In this document: positions 46,150-59,159 of the stretch, one piece after another
Position numbering within the stretch: the first letter of the stretch is position 1
Layout: each line of letters begins with the position of its first letter
Assembly: GCA_027924585.1 (NCBI GenBank)
Contig: BSBM01000994.1
Coordinates: 13,064,501 to 13,128,500 of the forward strand
DNA length: 64,000 nt
Source: Larix kaempferi
Taxonomy: Eukaryota > Streptophyta > Pinopsida > Pinales > Pinaceae
Direction: 5' to 3'
The notes under the pieces: generated by a model
What the model was told of the DNA's origin: nothing
What the model saw: only the letters and a program-made list of their open reading frames with translations
Databases searched by the model: none
Translations under genes and position numbers: made by a program

Positions 46150-49100
46150 TAACTAAAAAAATAGCAGCATTAAAGAGAGCACTAACACGTGAAAAAATTG
46201 AACAAATGATGGCATTAGCATATGATGATGACATGCCACCTAGCGTTCCTAGTGAAGATAATGATGAAAATGAAGTGCATGAAGAAGTATTGAATGGCAT
46301 GCTCACGGGTTTCTTTGCGGATGGAAATAATGATGATCCTATAGTTGACAGTAATTACGATACATAGAGAAACTTCCAAGAACATAATGGTTATGATATA
46401 AAACTTAGTGAATCCATCAAGCAAGCAACGAAGACAATTGAGTTCAAATCGGGTGCAAGTAGAACATCAAAACTAACTTGCACACTAATATTACTAGAAA
46501 TCAAGTCATTGTTTGGTTGGTATGACAAGAGATTCACTACCCTTATAAGGTGAGTTGAATTATATTTGTAAATTTGCATAATCAATTGGTGTAACTAACT
46601 TGTATATATCCATTAAATTCATTTTATTTATTATTTTTTTCCTTAAACCATATTTTTTAAAGAATGGAAATATTTAATTTATTCTGTGTTTGACAATCTT
46701 ACAAGCCAGTAAAAGATAAAATATTCCCTGAAGATAATGTGTTTTCATCAAATTGCATAGAATCACGTCAATTATTTGTCCATTTGGGGATTGAATATAA
46801 GCAAATTCATGCATGTGAGAATGATTGCATTCTATACATAGACGAATACAGAAACTATCAAGAATGTCTTGTATGCAAGGAGAAGATATATCGTACATAG
46901 CTACAGAGTACTACAGTTCCAAATAAGGTTTTAAGGCACATGCCTATTATAACTAGACTTCAATGAATGTTTCGTTCCAAGTCACTTGCACAATTGATGG
47001 ATTGGCATGCGAAGAATAGGAGTAAATATGGATTCATGTGAATTCCGGTAGACTCCAAAGAAATGAAACACATAGAAGATAAATGGCCAACAAAATCAAA
47101 GATGAACCACGTAGGATAAGTTTAGGAATTGCAATTGATGGAGTGTGCCCTTTCTCATTCCAAATCCCAAATTACACTATTTGGCCAATTGGATTGATAG
47201 TATACAATATTCCCCCATGGATGAGTGTTAGAAAGGAGTACCTTATGCTAATTCTCATTGTTCTAGGAAAATGTCAAGTGAAAAAAATGGATGTTTATAT
47301 TGATCCCTTCATTGATGAGATGCAATTGTTATGGAATGACATATCACGTCCTCCATCAAATAGGTCCTTCATGTTTTATGGTGTATTATGTTGGACAATT
47401 CACGATTTCCCGGGACATTGTGGATGTTCAGGTATGAAAATTATTTTACATATTTGGACATCATATTTTATTTTCGGTTGAATTTGCATAGATCCATTAT
47501 ACTATTTTTCATTTCCATAAACATTAGTTCTTGAGGTGTAGGAATTCAAACAAAGGGTGGTTTTGCATGTCCAATATGCGCAGAACATTTTCAGGGTCAC
47601 TACTCTAAATATCTACACAAGTTTATTTATGCAAACAATAGGGTATTTCTACAAATAGATCATAAGTTCAGGACTCACCTCAAGAATCAGTTTGATGGGA
47701 AAATTTAAAGTAGAGGTCCTCCCAAGGTTATGGGTCCATCTGATTGGCTTCAGAAGGATGAAGATGTTGAACTAAAAATTTGGAAACATTTTTTTTCCAG
47801 GATCCATCAATTGAAAGACTTGAACAAGTTATGGTTGATATGCCACAAGGAATGAATAGATGATCCATATTTTATGATCTATCTTACTGGAAGGATCTAT
47901 TAATATGTCATCTATTAGATCCTATGCACATACTAAAAAATGTCGCAGATTCTATATTTAGACATATATCAGAAAAAAGATAAAGACACTTTATCTTCAA
48001 GAAGAGGCATTGCTCTTTCACATACCAAATTTGATAGAAAACATTTGTGGCCAAATAGAGAAAATAAAACTTATGCAGAAGATCCATGGATTTTGAAAAA
48101 GAAAGAGCTATATAAATGAAAAAATTTCATTCCTTCAATAAGGACACGTACCGGCTATGGATCATCACTAAATAAATCTTTCACAGTTGATGGACATATC
48201 ACTGATTTTAAAAACATGATTTCCATAATTTTATGAATGTATTAACATAACTTAACTATTATTGTTATCATATAATTACAATACTTTTAATGATATTTCA
48301 TATTTAAACTAATGAACCAATTTCATTTTATTTTATAATTTGATAGCATATCATTTCCTCGGCGATTAGGGGGGATTCATGCCTTACCACTGATTTGAGG
48401 AGTGCCATAAGTCGATTGTCATCATTTACAAGGTATGTGGTATGGAATGTTTATGTATGTAAGATAAAAAGCTATATTACATTGGATTTTAATTGTCGCC
48501 ATGTGTTCATACCAATTTAGAAATATTATATTAGGTGGGTGACCTCCAAGGAGATCAATGGGTGAATTACAAAGATGGAAGAATGAAAATGCAGAAATTG
48601 TATGTTTATTTGAAAAGAAGCTCCCTACAAGTTTCATGGACCTTCAGGTTTATCTACTTATACACCTAGTAGATGACATTGAAATGGTAGGTGTTATATG
48701 AATGAGGTGGATGTTTTTCTTTGATAGGTATATGAGAACACTAAAAAGTTATGTTCGACAAAAGGAACATTGAGAGGGTTGCATGGTTGAAGTTTATGTA
48801 TTGAATGAAGTATTTTTCTTTTTATGTGAATTACTTGGTAAATATTTTGAAGATGGTCCACGAATATGGGATGAAGAACGTGCAACAAATATTATATATG
48901 GAGAGAAACTTCGATCTAATTGTCTTCAAGTAGAAGTTGGTGAGTAAAAAAATGATAATTGTGGTCATTTTTTCAATCATTTACTATATAAAATTATTAT
49001 TTCTTGAAATTATAATATTATAATTTGATAATGTACATGTTGATTTTAATAGTTGTTTATGAAAGCATTGTGATTGACAAGTTCGTTCTTTACCCCATGG

Positions 49101-50445
49101 CTTGTATGAATAAATGGATTGAATTGTATGAAAATAAAAGGGAAGAAGTGTTAGAAGAAAGGAGACAGTTTAAGAGTTTGAACCCAAGGAATATACCACT
49201 TCCCATTGATCTATCAGGGAATGGGGAAAAGATTTCACATTACAATGGGTTAGTGACCAAATTGAAATTCAAATAGATTAGGAAGGACATGATGCAAACA
49301 TAACAAAAGATGAGATCAACATTTCTAGAGGATGTGAAAGAAAGGTAAATTTCTAAATATTACAATATATTTTTTTCAAAACATTGTTGACACTATTGAC
49401 TATTTAATCAAGCATATATAGTTGTTTTTTCTAGTTCAACTAAAACAAATGGTATGATGCAGGTGAGGAGATGTCCTGCAATGTGGTCATATGGTTGACA
49501 CTATCATGTTGAAGGAGTAGATGTAAAAAGACACTCCTTTGATTGTGGTGTCATGGTAGATTTCAAGCAATCAAGTCAAGCAAGTTCAAAAGATAGAAAT
49601 ATTATTGAAGGGAATCTTGAGTCTGTTGGAAAAATCCAATAAATTATTGAGTTGGATTACAAGTCTTTCAAATGCTGTATTTTTAAATGTAGATGGTATG
49701 AGGCATTTTAGAGGACATGAAGACATGATACCCATAGTGGATTGTTTTCTATACATTCCTCAAGGTACCTACCAGAAGATAAGGAGCCGTATGTCCTACC
49801 AATTCATTGTGAGTAGGTATTATTTTCAATACAATATAACTATAATTACAAGAATTGATGGTTTTATACAATATGTTAATTCATAGTTCATTATGAAGAT
49901 ATATGTGCATATTAATTAAAAAGTGTAGTAACACAGGTCTAATATATGATTATGGTTCATGCGCAGGTATTTTTCTATGAAGATATTATGGATCCAAAGT
50001 GGATATTTGTCATACATTATGATCAGATATTGAGGCATGTATTTGATGATGCCTCATTGAATATTGAGCAAACAATGATATACAACCAATTCCGGCTGAG
50101 AGACTAGAGAACAATGATGAAATGAACACCCATGGTGATGTTCAAGATGTTCAAACACAAGAAGATGTATATGAATATGTTCAGGCACAACATGACACCA
50201 TTTTTCATGACATTAATCAACATGATCCAAAGTTAGATGATCCAGAGCTAGATGAAAATCAAAATGGTGCAAATAAATTCGATGATCTCGAGCTAGAAGA
50301 AGGTGAAGATGAAGATGATTATAATACCACTTTAGTAGGATGGTTCAGAAATAATAATATAAAAAACTTGCAGTACCATATCAACATTGATAAGGAAGCA
50401 TTAGATGATATAGATGCAGATAATAATGTAAATGAAGGCTTCTAA
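46150..50445 (+). pseudogene. Second CACTA TNP2 transposase gene, different lineage, strongly decayed
   Basis: Pieces in order: an acidic N-terminal part (Y-D-D-D-M-P-P-S, to about 46370); S-R-T-S-K-L then L-L-E-I-K-S-L-F-G-W (about 46440-46551, donor GTGAGT); Q-I-H-A-C-E-N-D-C-I-L-Y and CLVCKEKIYRT (about 46800-46900); the core at 47083-47440 (GIAIDGVCPFSFQ, YNIPPWMS, M-D-V-Y-I-D-P-F-I-D-E, WTIHDFPGHCGCSG); then G-I-Q-T-K-G-G-F-A-C-P-I-C-A (47542-47585); D-W-L-Q-K-D-E-D-V-E (47730); a DUF4218 relic with Y-M-R-T-L-K-S-Y-V-R-Q-K-E-H (48728); a DUF4216 relic (I-I-E-L-D-Y-K-S-F-K near 49640); and an acidic tail (50122-50445). Stops and frame changes are frequent. The core differs clearly from the TNP2 gene at 36194-40630, so it is not a recent duplicate of it. 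Confidence 0.85.
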
Positions 50446-50825
50446 TTTTACAAGGTTGCTAATCCATGCTTGAATAACCATGATCTTATATCCAAAGTTT
50501 CGAAATTGTTTTTTTATCACATGGATTTAGTAATTTTGAATTAGGTTCTTGATTTGTAATTTTCAAAAGGTTACTTATTAACAAATCAATACTTAAATGG
50601 CAATGGAAATCACTATTTGAAATAGTCATTTTATCACAAGCTTACTAAATGTTATTTTTGTTTCAATTGATTTTAACCGCATGTGTTCCCCTTTTTCAAT
50701 ATGCATTGAATAATGAAATGTCAATGCTTGATTAATTATTATGCACACCATTGAATCCCAGACAAACACAACAACTCATTGATTTAATTCTTCAAGCAAT
50801 TTGAATGGACAATGAAGGTAGGAGT

Positions 50826-50828
<3 letters not shown>

Positions 50829-50860
<32 letters not shown>
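50829..50860. repeat. (TA)n microsatellite
   Basis: An uninterrupted TA run of about 16 units, directly left of the first 1.23-kb direct repeat. Confidence 0.95.
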
Positions 50861-50869
50861 CAATAGGAA

Positions 50870-52100
50870 AATATCCATCACTAGAATAGAATTAGAAGAT
50901 TTTACTAAAATTCTAATTTATTTTAAATCTCTTCTTTATAAAAAAAAAATTAAAAGAATAAAAGTAAGAATTAAAATATCTCTTTTCTAAAAATTCTAAT
51001 CTAAATTAAACTCTTTTTCAATAATGATAAATTCAATTAACTAGATTTTTAATTTTTTTCAAATCTTTTCAAGATAGTAAAATTAATCAATAATTAAATT
51101 AATTAAAATAAAATAATCCAAAAAAATAAAATCAATTAAAAAAAAAATCTTGAATAAAAAAATAATAAAATCCATCAAATTAAAACCTTTGAATAAATAA
51201 TTATTTTACAGATAACCTTTTTCAATATAACAAAATCAATTAAATAAAATCAATCTTCTCAATTCTTTTTGAAGATGATAAAATAAATTTAAATAAATAA
51301 TTCAAAATTAATGAAATCAATTAAAATGAAATCTTGAAAAATAATTCAAAATAATAAAATGAAACAAAATGGAATCAAGTGTTTCTTAAATCTTATGTGA
51401 AATTTTCATTTATACAGTCGATCAATTTCTTCTTGTTGTTCTTTTCTAGGTACCTCTTCGATGGGCCCTTCCGACAATTTCTTTTCTTTCTTCTTGTGAG
51501 GAGAACTGTGTAGTGATCAGGGAGTTGTTACCGCGATCTTTTGACTACACTTCTTGTAGACTAAGGGCTGCTGAGGGATAAGGATCATTTTATCACGTGC
51601 CCCTCAACTCTTGTACATGACCAAGTCAGTATTGCCTCACCCATATGGCACACGCATCCCCAGGCCAACTCGTAAGCTTCCGACCCATGCGTCGATTGCT
51701 AATTCATGGTCGACAGTCTGTCATCGTACCCCTATGTGTTCTTTCCATTCTTACGACCCATAAATTCCATTGTGGGTCAATTGGAATATCGTCTTACCTG
51801 CCACTGCACACACTCAAATGCACATTAGTAGCGCTGCACTATATAAAATATTTAGATCATTCATTCTAGTATCTCAGTCAGTCGAGCATACAAATTATTC
51901 ATTATTTATCATCATGTCTCAGTCAGTCGAGCATATACACTATTCTTCATTTTCATTTTAAATCATTCTCATCATTCATCATTTTCATTATAAGCATTTT
52001 CAAAGTAAATTCAAATGGTTCATGTTTTACTTAGCCGGTTCATTTCAAAACTAGTACCCTGATTAGTCTAATCAGCTAAAGTACTGAGGCAGGCACTACA
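50870..52100 (-). repeat. Left 1.23-kb direct repeat, candidate 3' LTR of a minus-strand gypsy element
   Basis: Matches 61308-62536 along its length. It has an AT-rich first half with many AATTAAA runs, then CTAGGTACCTCTTCG, AAGGGCTGCTGAGGGATAAGG and GCGCTGCACTATATAAAATA. On the minus strand it starts TGTAGTGCCTGCCTC, and the bases before this read AATAAGAGGGGGTGTA, a polypurine tract. Its outer (left) end fades into the TA microsatellite. Confidence 0.75.
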
Positions 52101-52116
52101 TACACCCCCTCTTATT
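52101..52116 (-). promoter_or_regulatory. Polypurine tract of the minus-strand gypsy element
   Basis: On the minus strand AATAAGAGGGGGTGTA is preceded by TTCGGGATGAAGTTTTC. This layout (T-T-C-G-G-G-A-x-G-A-A, then A/G-rich tract, then TGTA) is typical of the 3' end of plant Tekay/Del chromoviruses. Confidence 0.65.
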
Positions 52117-54469
52117 GAAAACTTCATCCCGAATTTAAGTCTCATGTACTTCCATGGTGAGTTTTCTCTTTCTTTCCACATTCATTTCTTCAACATAACC
52201 ATAATTGATAGTAAAATTTTATTTCCTCTTTTCCACCATCATATAAGTATACATCTCATAATTGACAATATAACTAAATTGTACCTTTCATAGTGTAGCA
52301 ATCCCCACAGCAGTCCTTCCTTGGCTCATTAATCGCAACCAAGTTTGAAATCGTCCATAACAAATTCCTTTCAATCAACAAAACTATAAATATATCATTT
52401 GTGTAAATCCTTTAAGCACTAACAAATTTCCACATAAGGAATAAAATATTGAATCCCAATTTTTTCCTTTTCTATGGTTACGTTTAACTATCATATATTT
52501 TGAACAATATCTGAATTTCAAAATAAGAATTAACCCTTCCGAATTATATTCTTCAATACATAACTTATTTATTTCTAAACTAATCTTACATGCAACCTCT
52601 TTCTTTTCGTAATCCAAAGTATAATTAAATACTGGAGTGCCATTTACTTAGTATAGCTAAATGTATAATCTCAGCTTTTTATAAATAAAGTTATGTAAGG
52701 TTTTCTCCTCTTCCTAACTCAAGTACAACTAAGATTCCATAATTCAATGTAAGTTTAACTTCTCTCTTTTCACAATCCAAAGCATGATTACAAACTAGTA
52801 GTGCATACCTACGAAGCCATCACCTTGATTTTAGAGGATAAGCATTTACAACCAATCGATAAAATTCCTGGCACAAAACCCCTCATCAAACTATATGAAC
52901 CTTGAATACCATTCAAACTTACATTCTAGCAAATTTAGAGGAGATTAATTCTAACCTGTTTGAGAAGCTGGAAGTATCCTTGCTGAAGGAGAAGAAGTAA
53001 AAATCGCAGCTTGGATTTTTTTTTTCTACGTCGATCTTCATGCATCACCAATGAACCCAAATGTAATGCTCTTCTAGAAGTGATTTTTTTTTTTGTTTTT
53101 TTGTTTTTGTTTGAAGAATTGTATAATCAGTTGCATAAGAATGTTAATACTAGTCTGTGCAAAAATTGATTTTCAATGAGCATTGTAAATCATAGTACAC
53201 TTACTTTTAATAACAGGTTCTTATCATTCTAACACCAAAAGTAGTGTAGTTAAAAGGGATTCGTTGTGATAGGTACTTATTCGTATAGAACTATTCAATC
53301 TTTACCAAAAAGAAAAAAATTGATCTAACAGGAAATGGACTATGACTATCAAAATGAATGCTTTATCCTATCATAAATGAAGTATAATCTTTTAAATTTA
53401 AATACTCCACACGGAAATTTCATTACAACTGTTAAAACTTTAAACTTAGCTAAACAACTGATTCGATTATCAAAGTCCATGTTAGCTTATGGAGTCGACG
53501 ATTCTTAACATAGCGAACTATATATTTAACATCAAGCGGTATGGTTGTTTAGACATGAATATCCCAACTTTTATACTCATGTCTTCATTATATATATATT
53601 AATATAACCCCTATAATATTGAATCATGCTCAGAAACCGGTTATGGCTACAAATCTATGCTTGTAGTGTTCCTGAATTCAGTCTCGTATAATTACCTTCT
53701 TGTATGTTTAACCATTGCAAATGCCTGAGATCCGATCTAGCCAGCAAGTCTCCATTCTTCAATTCAAAAAAAAAATAAAAATTGAGTACCTCTTGTATTA
53801 TTCTGAAGAGGTTCCTTAGGTCATTTGCCACAAATAATATCAAACCTTATCATTGTCTACTTATAGTCCTACCTCTTCGTAAAAGTTAACATATTTAATC
53901 AAGGTATTTAATTCAAAGACTACTCACTTTACTATACTCCTATCCCAACCTACAGATCTACAACCATAATAATGGAATAAATACAAATTCCTTAACTTTA
54001 GCAATTATACAAATTATCCCAAATTTAAGAGACTTCCTAGTGAATCATCATTCACTTTATTTTTCACCTATTACTAACAAAAGGTCTACAAATAATGATG
54101 ATGGGATATATATGTACCAAATGTAGCAACCGTCGTTTTAGGTGTTTTTTATTTCTTTTTACAAATTGAAAACTTGCTTATTAGGATCATCATGCATGCT
54201 CCAAAGAAATCAAACTCATCTACCCATAATTTATCAATTAAAATCTTTCTATTTTCATAACCAGCAAGCTTACCAACTTCGGGACCTTCCTTACGTACGT
54301 CAACAAGTATAAAAAAAAAACAATATATTTTTATGTTTTTACACTTCCTGAACTCCTAATATTTAAGGTCATCATATTTACAATGACATGATTTTGAATA
54401 TCATTGTTATACTAATGATATTCAACATCACTTTTTAACAAGTTCATAATAGATTGACATAAGATCCAA

Positions 54470-54720
54470 CTATCACATTTTATAACACAAATAAACACAT
54501 TATATTACATTGCTAAATGAACTATTTTCCAGATATTACCACACTAGTAATATACATATTTAATGTACTACTATATAGACCATCGTTCACATATTACAAC
54601 CCTAATATAAATATGTTATAATGCATTGCAATATGAACAACTTTTTCACTTATTACAACCATAATATAATATATATTATAATTCATTGCAATATGAACAT
54701 TTGATACCACATTGTAACAA
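54470..54720. repeat. Degenerate repeat of about 75 bp, three units
   Basis: CATATTACAACCCTAATATA and CATTGCAATATGAACAA recur with about 75-bp spacing and considerable drift. Confidence 0.6.
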
Positions 54721-57059
54721 TCTTAAAAAGATATAAATTTTGGAAATTTAAAAACTTTACTATACTTATGAAATTCATATTTTATATAACTTATTTAGTA
54801 TTAAATAAAATACCTAATTTTTTTCAAATAAAAACTTTTATAACTTCAACAACTTTTTGTCCCACATATATTTACACATGCAATTCCATGAACCCAAATG
54901 TATAACATTTTCCACATATTAAAATACGGAGCATATGTTTTTATCATGAGTTACATACTTCATATTTTGTTCTCAAAATAGACATGATTTTTTCTAACCT
55001 AAGATACCTAAGTTTATCCATATATTTATAAAGTATATAGCTTTTTCCAATATAGAGATGATTTAAAAACCCAGAATGTAATAATGCATTCAATGCATGT
55101 AACACGGAGATGATTCTGGAATGGAATTATCGCATTCAAACATATGCGGCACGGAAATGATTCCGAAATGAAATTTCATGCATTGAAACATTTGACACTA
55201 ACAAAATTACAAATACAGTGAAAAATCTAAAGCCCAACATGATGAAAATGTTTCCAAGATAAGGTTTCAGATTTCGCGAATATTAAATTATTTCTATAGG
55301 ATATAAGCTTGTCGTGCAAGCCTAAGTTATCCCAATAATAGAATATTTCTACATTTCTACAAGCATAGTACCATTTGCAATCAGATTTATTTGGGTTTAT
55401 TGAAAACACAAAACATTCGCTGCCATGAGGTCATAGCGTTTACCAATTCTTTTAAAATGTAATGAAATAAAGAAATCATAAAATGATGATTTCTTGGTAG
55501 CTAGCCTACACCATGTTGAAAATTCCAAGACGCCTCTCCTTATAATTTTTAATTCATAAGTCATGCTATTATAATTTTCAACTTCAATTTATTTTACAAA
55601 ATCAACACCCAACCTATTAAAAAAACCTAAATGGTATGAAAAAGACACAAATCTATTGACGTTATAACGCGTGGAATGCACGTTTACCATAATACCTAAC
55701 CTTATGATGCAAGTCGCCTCACGGAAATAAGGTTCTTGCTTAACAATACACACGACACAAACCACAATGCTCACACAAACAAGGTGTAGAACCAGATGCC
55801 TGGATTGGCTTATATTACTTTTCTGAAATCGGTTACAATATAAAATAACTGTAAGCAAATAACTAACTACAATCAGCCTCAGCCATTACAACTTGGAAGT
55901 AATTGTGGTGTGCTCTCCCTGTGTGTCGACCTCACCCTCTCCTGGTTCGCCATGGAACTCTGAGCTATGGTTCGATCTCAACACTCTGGACTCGGCCAGT
56001 GGGACTCTTCACAACTTTCTTGGCTCTGCACTCGGCTCTGCTCTGCCACTGTGCAACAGTTTTTTTTAGACTGAACGCCTTCTCCTCCTCTTCTACTCTA
56101 CGGGTGTTGTTTCCAAGATTATCACAATCCCGAGACACGCGTTCCCTCCATTTGCCGATCCTGTCCAAATCCTGCGAATCTGCACTATCAGCTTCTAAGC
56201 ATGCTGTACAGCTTCTGTCCATGACGTCCTCTGTCATGTCTTTTACGAACTCGCAATAACTGTAATAACTTCCTCAACAACCCCGAATGGCTACTGGTAC
56301 AGTCCCTTGACTTTCTATCATTTTGACCCTGCTACAGCAGTTAGTCACATCTCGACTGTCCTGTCGGTTCATTCCTTTCCCAATATTCTTGACATCGCCA
56401 AACTCTGTCGCGTTGTAGTTCGACCACTTGTAGACTACCCAACCTCTTACATCGCTCGTCATCTATTGTCCATTTCTTGTCGATCCTCGACTTCTCGCGA
56501 CATCTGCTGCTCCTTCAGTCAGCCACACCCCGACTGCTTTTGCTCGACTTGTTGACTTTGACAAGTCAACCTGCTTTGCGCACCAGTGGTCATCGGCACT
56601 CCCGCTGGTCGGCTCCCTTTGGTCAATCAACTTCGACTGATCTGCCTAGGTCCCGATGCTCCTACATCACCTTATGAAATCTATCAATGCATGCAACACG
56701 GAGATGATTCCGAAATGAAATTAATGCGTTCAAACATATACAATCATCGAAATGATGAAACAGAATGTAACACGTGTAACAAACCCAAACATATACGGTA
56801 TAGGTAGATAAAATCCATCCTACGACGTATTCAACCACGGATACGATTTAAGTAAACATGTAGCAGAAGGCAACATGAGTTAAACCATACAGACCGATCT
56901 ATGCAGCAAGATTAGGAATTAAGCGACCTTTCACCAACGGAATGCAATAACCATTCGAACACCGAATGAGGATATGCACACAATCCAGGATGCAAAAGAT
57001 TTTCGAATTGTAAACAAATAGAGATTATAAGACATTTGCAATTCGAAATCAATATTGTG

Positions 57060-58650
57060 GAAAACATTAGAAGTGAATCGGTGCACAAAGTAAAAATAGG
57101 CAATTTCGTTTCAAACCTATGAATTCTTAAAAGGTCAGATGAGAATCGATACACAGAGTAATAAAAATTGGCAAAATCACTTCAACTTATGAAATCTGAA
57201 GGCGTTAAGCGAGGATCAATACACAGAGTAAAAAAAAATATGCAAATTCATTTCAACTCATGAAATCTGGAAATCGCCCTCAAATTCTGAGATGGATCAC
57301 ACTGGAAATTTTTAAAATAAAATCACCACATAATCTTGATTTTGAAATCGCCACACAACCCGATCTGAATGACAGAGTTTTTAAGGTGTAAATTCATCAA
57401 TCTAAATTCTGGAAATGTCATCAGTTTTTGAAATCAAACCACCGAGATGCTAAGAATTGAGTTCGCAGAGATTAGAAAGTAAAGGATCACAGGTCGTATT
57501 TAGAAAATCTGCAAACACCATCAATTACGTTTCCGAGTAATAAAACTGCTAATCCCAATTAAATTCAAACGCAGAGTCTTCAAGGATCAATTACGTTTCA
57601 GAGTATAAAAATGCTAATCCCAATTAAATCAACCCACAGACTTCAAGGTTCAAATACGTTTCTGAATATAAACAAAATGCCAATCCCAATTGAATTTCAA
57701 CGTAGAGACTTCAAGATCAAGATTCGTTCCCGAGTGTAAAAATGCCAATCCTAACTGAAATCAAAACGCAGAAAAAATTATTTTTAAATAGATCGAATAC
57801 GAATTCTTAGGTGAACTGGAGATACTGATGCAAATTTTAACACAGAGATGTAGGATAGACCAAAGGTGATTCTAAAATAACGACTGAAAAACACCGATAA
57901 GGATTGGGTCAATTGCATACTTCGAAGAACAATTCTAAAATCGATTCATGAGGTATGGGAACAACCTTTCAGATCGAAAATTTAACATAAAGATATTATA
58001 TACGCCTTCCCACTTGAAATCAAAAGAAAAACACAGGGAAATCAAAAGGATTAACACGCCATTTGATTTTGAAGTGTAGGACAGAATTTAATAATCAGGA
58101 TCTAATAAAAAATTTGGAATTATGGAAGGGAAACGCCGATCCAGGGATTTAAAAATGGATCAACTACAATTCAAATCAAATCTTGGAAAACGCCGATTAG
58201 AGATTTTGAATGGGTCGACTATGGATCGAATCACAACTTAGAAAATACCGATCCAGGTCGTGACACAGAGGTTTTAGAAATGCCATTCCAGTTTTAGTAG
58301 AGTTCAGAGTGTTTAAGATATCAACGCACTTTGATCCACAAGGTCGGGGAGTGTAAACACAGAGTTAAAATTTCATAAGAGTTCGGATTCAATAACTCAA
58401 TGCTTTCACAGAAAATTCGAAAATATGTAAATGATGAACACAGAACCCAAAATCTCAACACGTGTGTTTGATCGAAATAGGGTTTAGACTTTCGTAAAAC
58501 ATTCTGATCTGGTATTTCGACGTTTTCACAGGGTTTCAAACATATTTCTAATGAAATAGAACTAAGATCTCGATGCTTCCATAGAAATTCGAAAGTGTGT
58601 ATAATGAAAAACAGAGTTAAAAACTTTCATAGAATTTCAGACACAAGATT
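57060..58650. repeat. Degenerate minisatellites sharing an ACACAGAGT-like core
   Basis: First, three units of about 70 bp (57060-57265) with GAATCG(G/A)T(G/A)CACA(A/G)AGTAA and TCA(A/C)CT(T/C)ATGAAATCTG. Then four units of about 65 bp (57500-57775) with TACGTTTC(C/A)GAGTA and AATGC(T/C)AATCCCAATT. Then looser repeats to 58650 with AACACAGAG, TTTCGA and TTTCACAG blocks. Confidence 0.6.
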
Positions 58651-59159
58651 AAAACGAATCGTAATCAAACACCAATTTATAATTTAAATATGGAGAACGC
58701 CATTTGGATGAACAGAGATTTTTTATGGCTCAGAAACGAATTGGAAATCAAACTTGCCTGCGTGGATTCTCACAGCTTATCATAAATACTAAATAACCAG
58801 AATTCATACCAGTCACGCAGATCTTATATACACATTAACACAGTCAGAGTCCTACTTTTCAAATGCATCCTACAATTCCAGAGTTTGTATTTATAATTTA
58901 ACGGAGTTACTTAATACACAGCAACATCAATTCAAATAATATCAATTCAAATAGGAAACTAACATCCATCTCAATACTCATAAGCCAAATATAACAAAAC
59001 ATTGAACTTGATTCCATCGTCGGGTTTGAAGTTGGGAGGATCGTTGTTGTAGGGGCTGATTCGCTGTTTGGATCGACTTTTGACGAAGATACCGAAAACC
59101 CTTGTAATATGAGTCCGGTGCCCTCAAGGCTCGACTATTTCTGATACGATTTTTCAGAA

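Larger units (their letters stand above)
52117..59159. other. Interior between the direct repeats, no recognisable coding
   Basis: Seven kilobases of AT-rich DNA without any readable gag, protease, RT or integrase on either strand. A more GC-rich island (55900-56680) has open frames on both strands with no family resemblance. A unit of about 55 bp, CAATGCATG(T/C)AACACGGAGA with TGATTC and CATTCAAACATAT, occurs near 55090, in altered form near 55146, and again near 56686. Two minisatellite stretches are listed separately. It may be a non-autonomous element interior or several nested, fully decayed insertions. Confidence 0.5.

Noticed and set aside
55903-56259. 118-codon plus-strand and 90-codon minus-strand frames in the GC-richer island
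   Set aside because: Both strands are open because of base composition. Neither resembles a protein family or has good start context.
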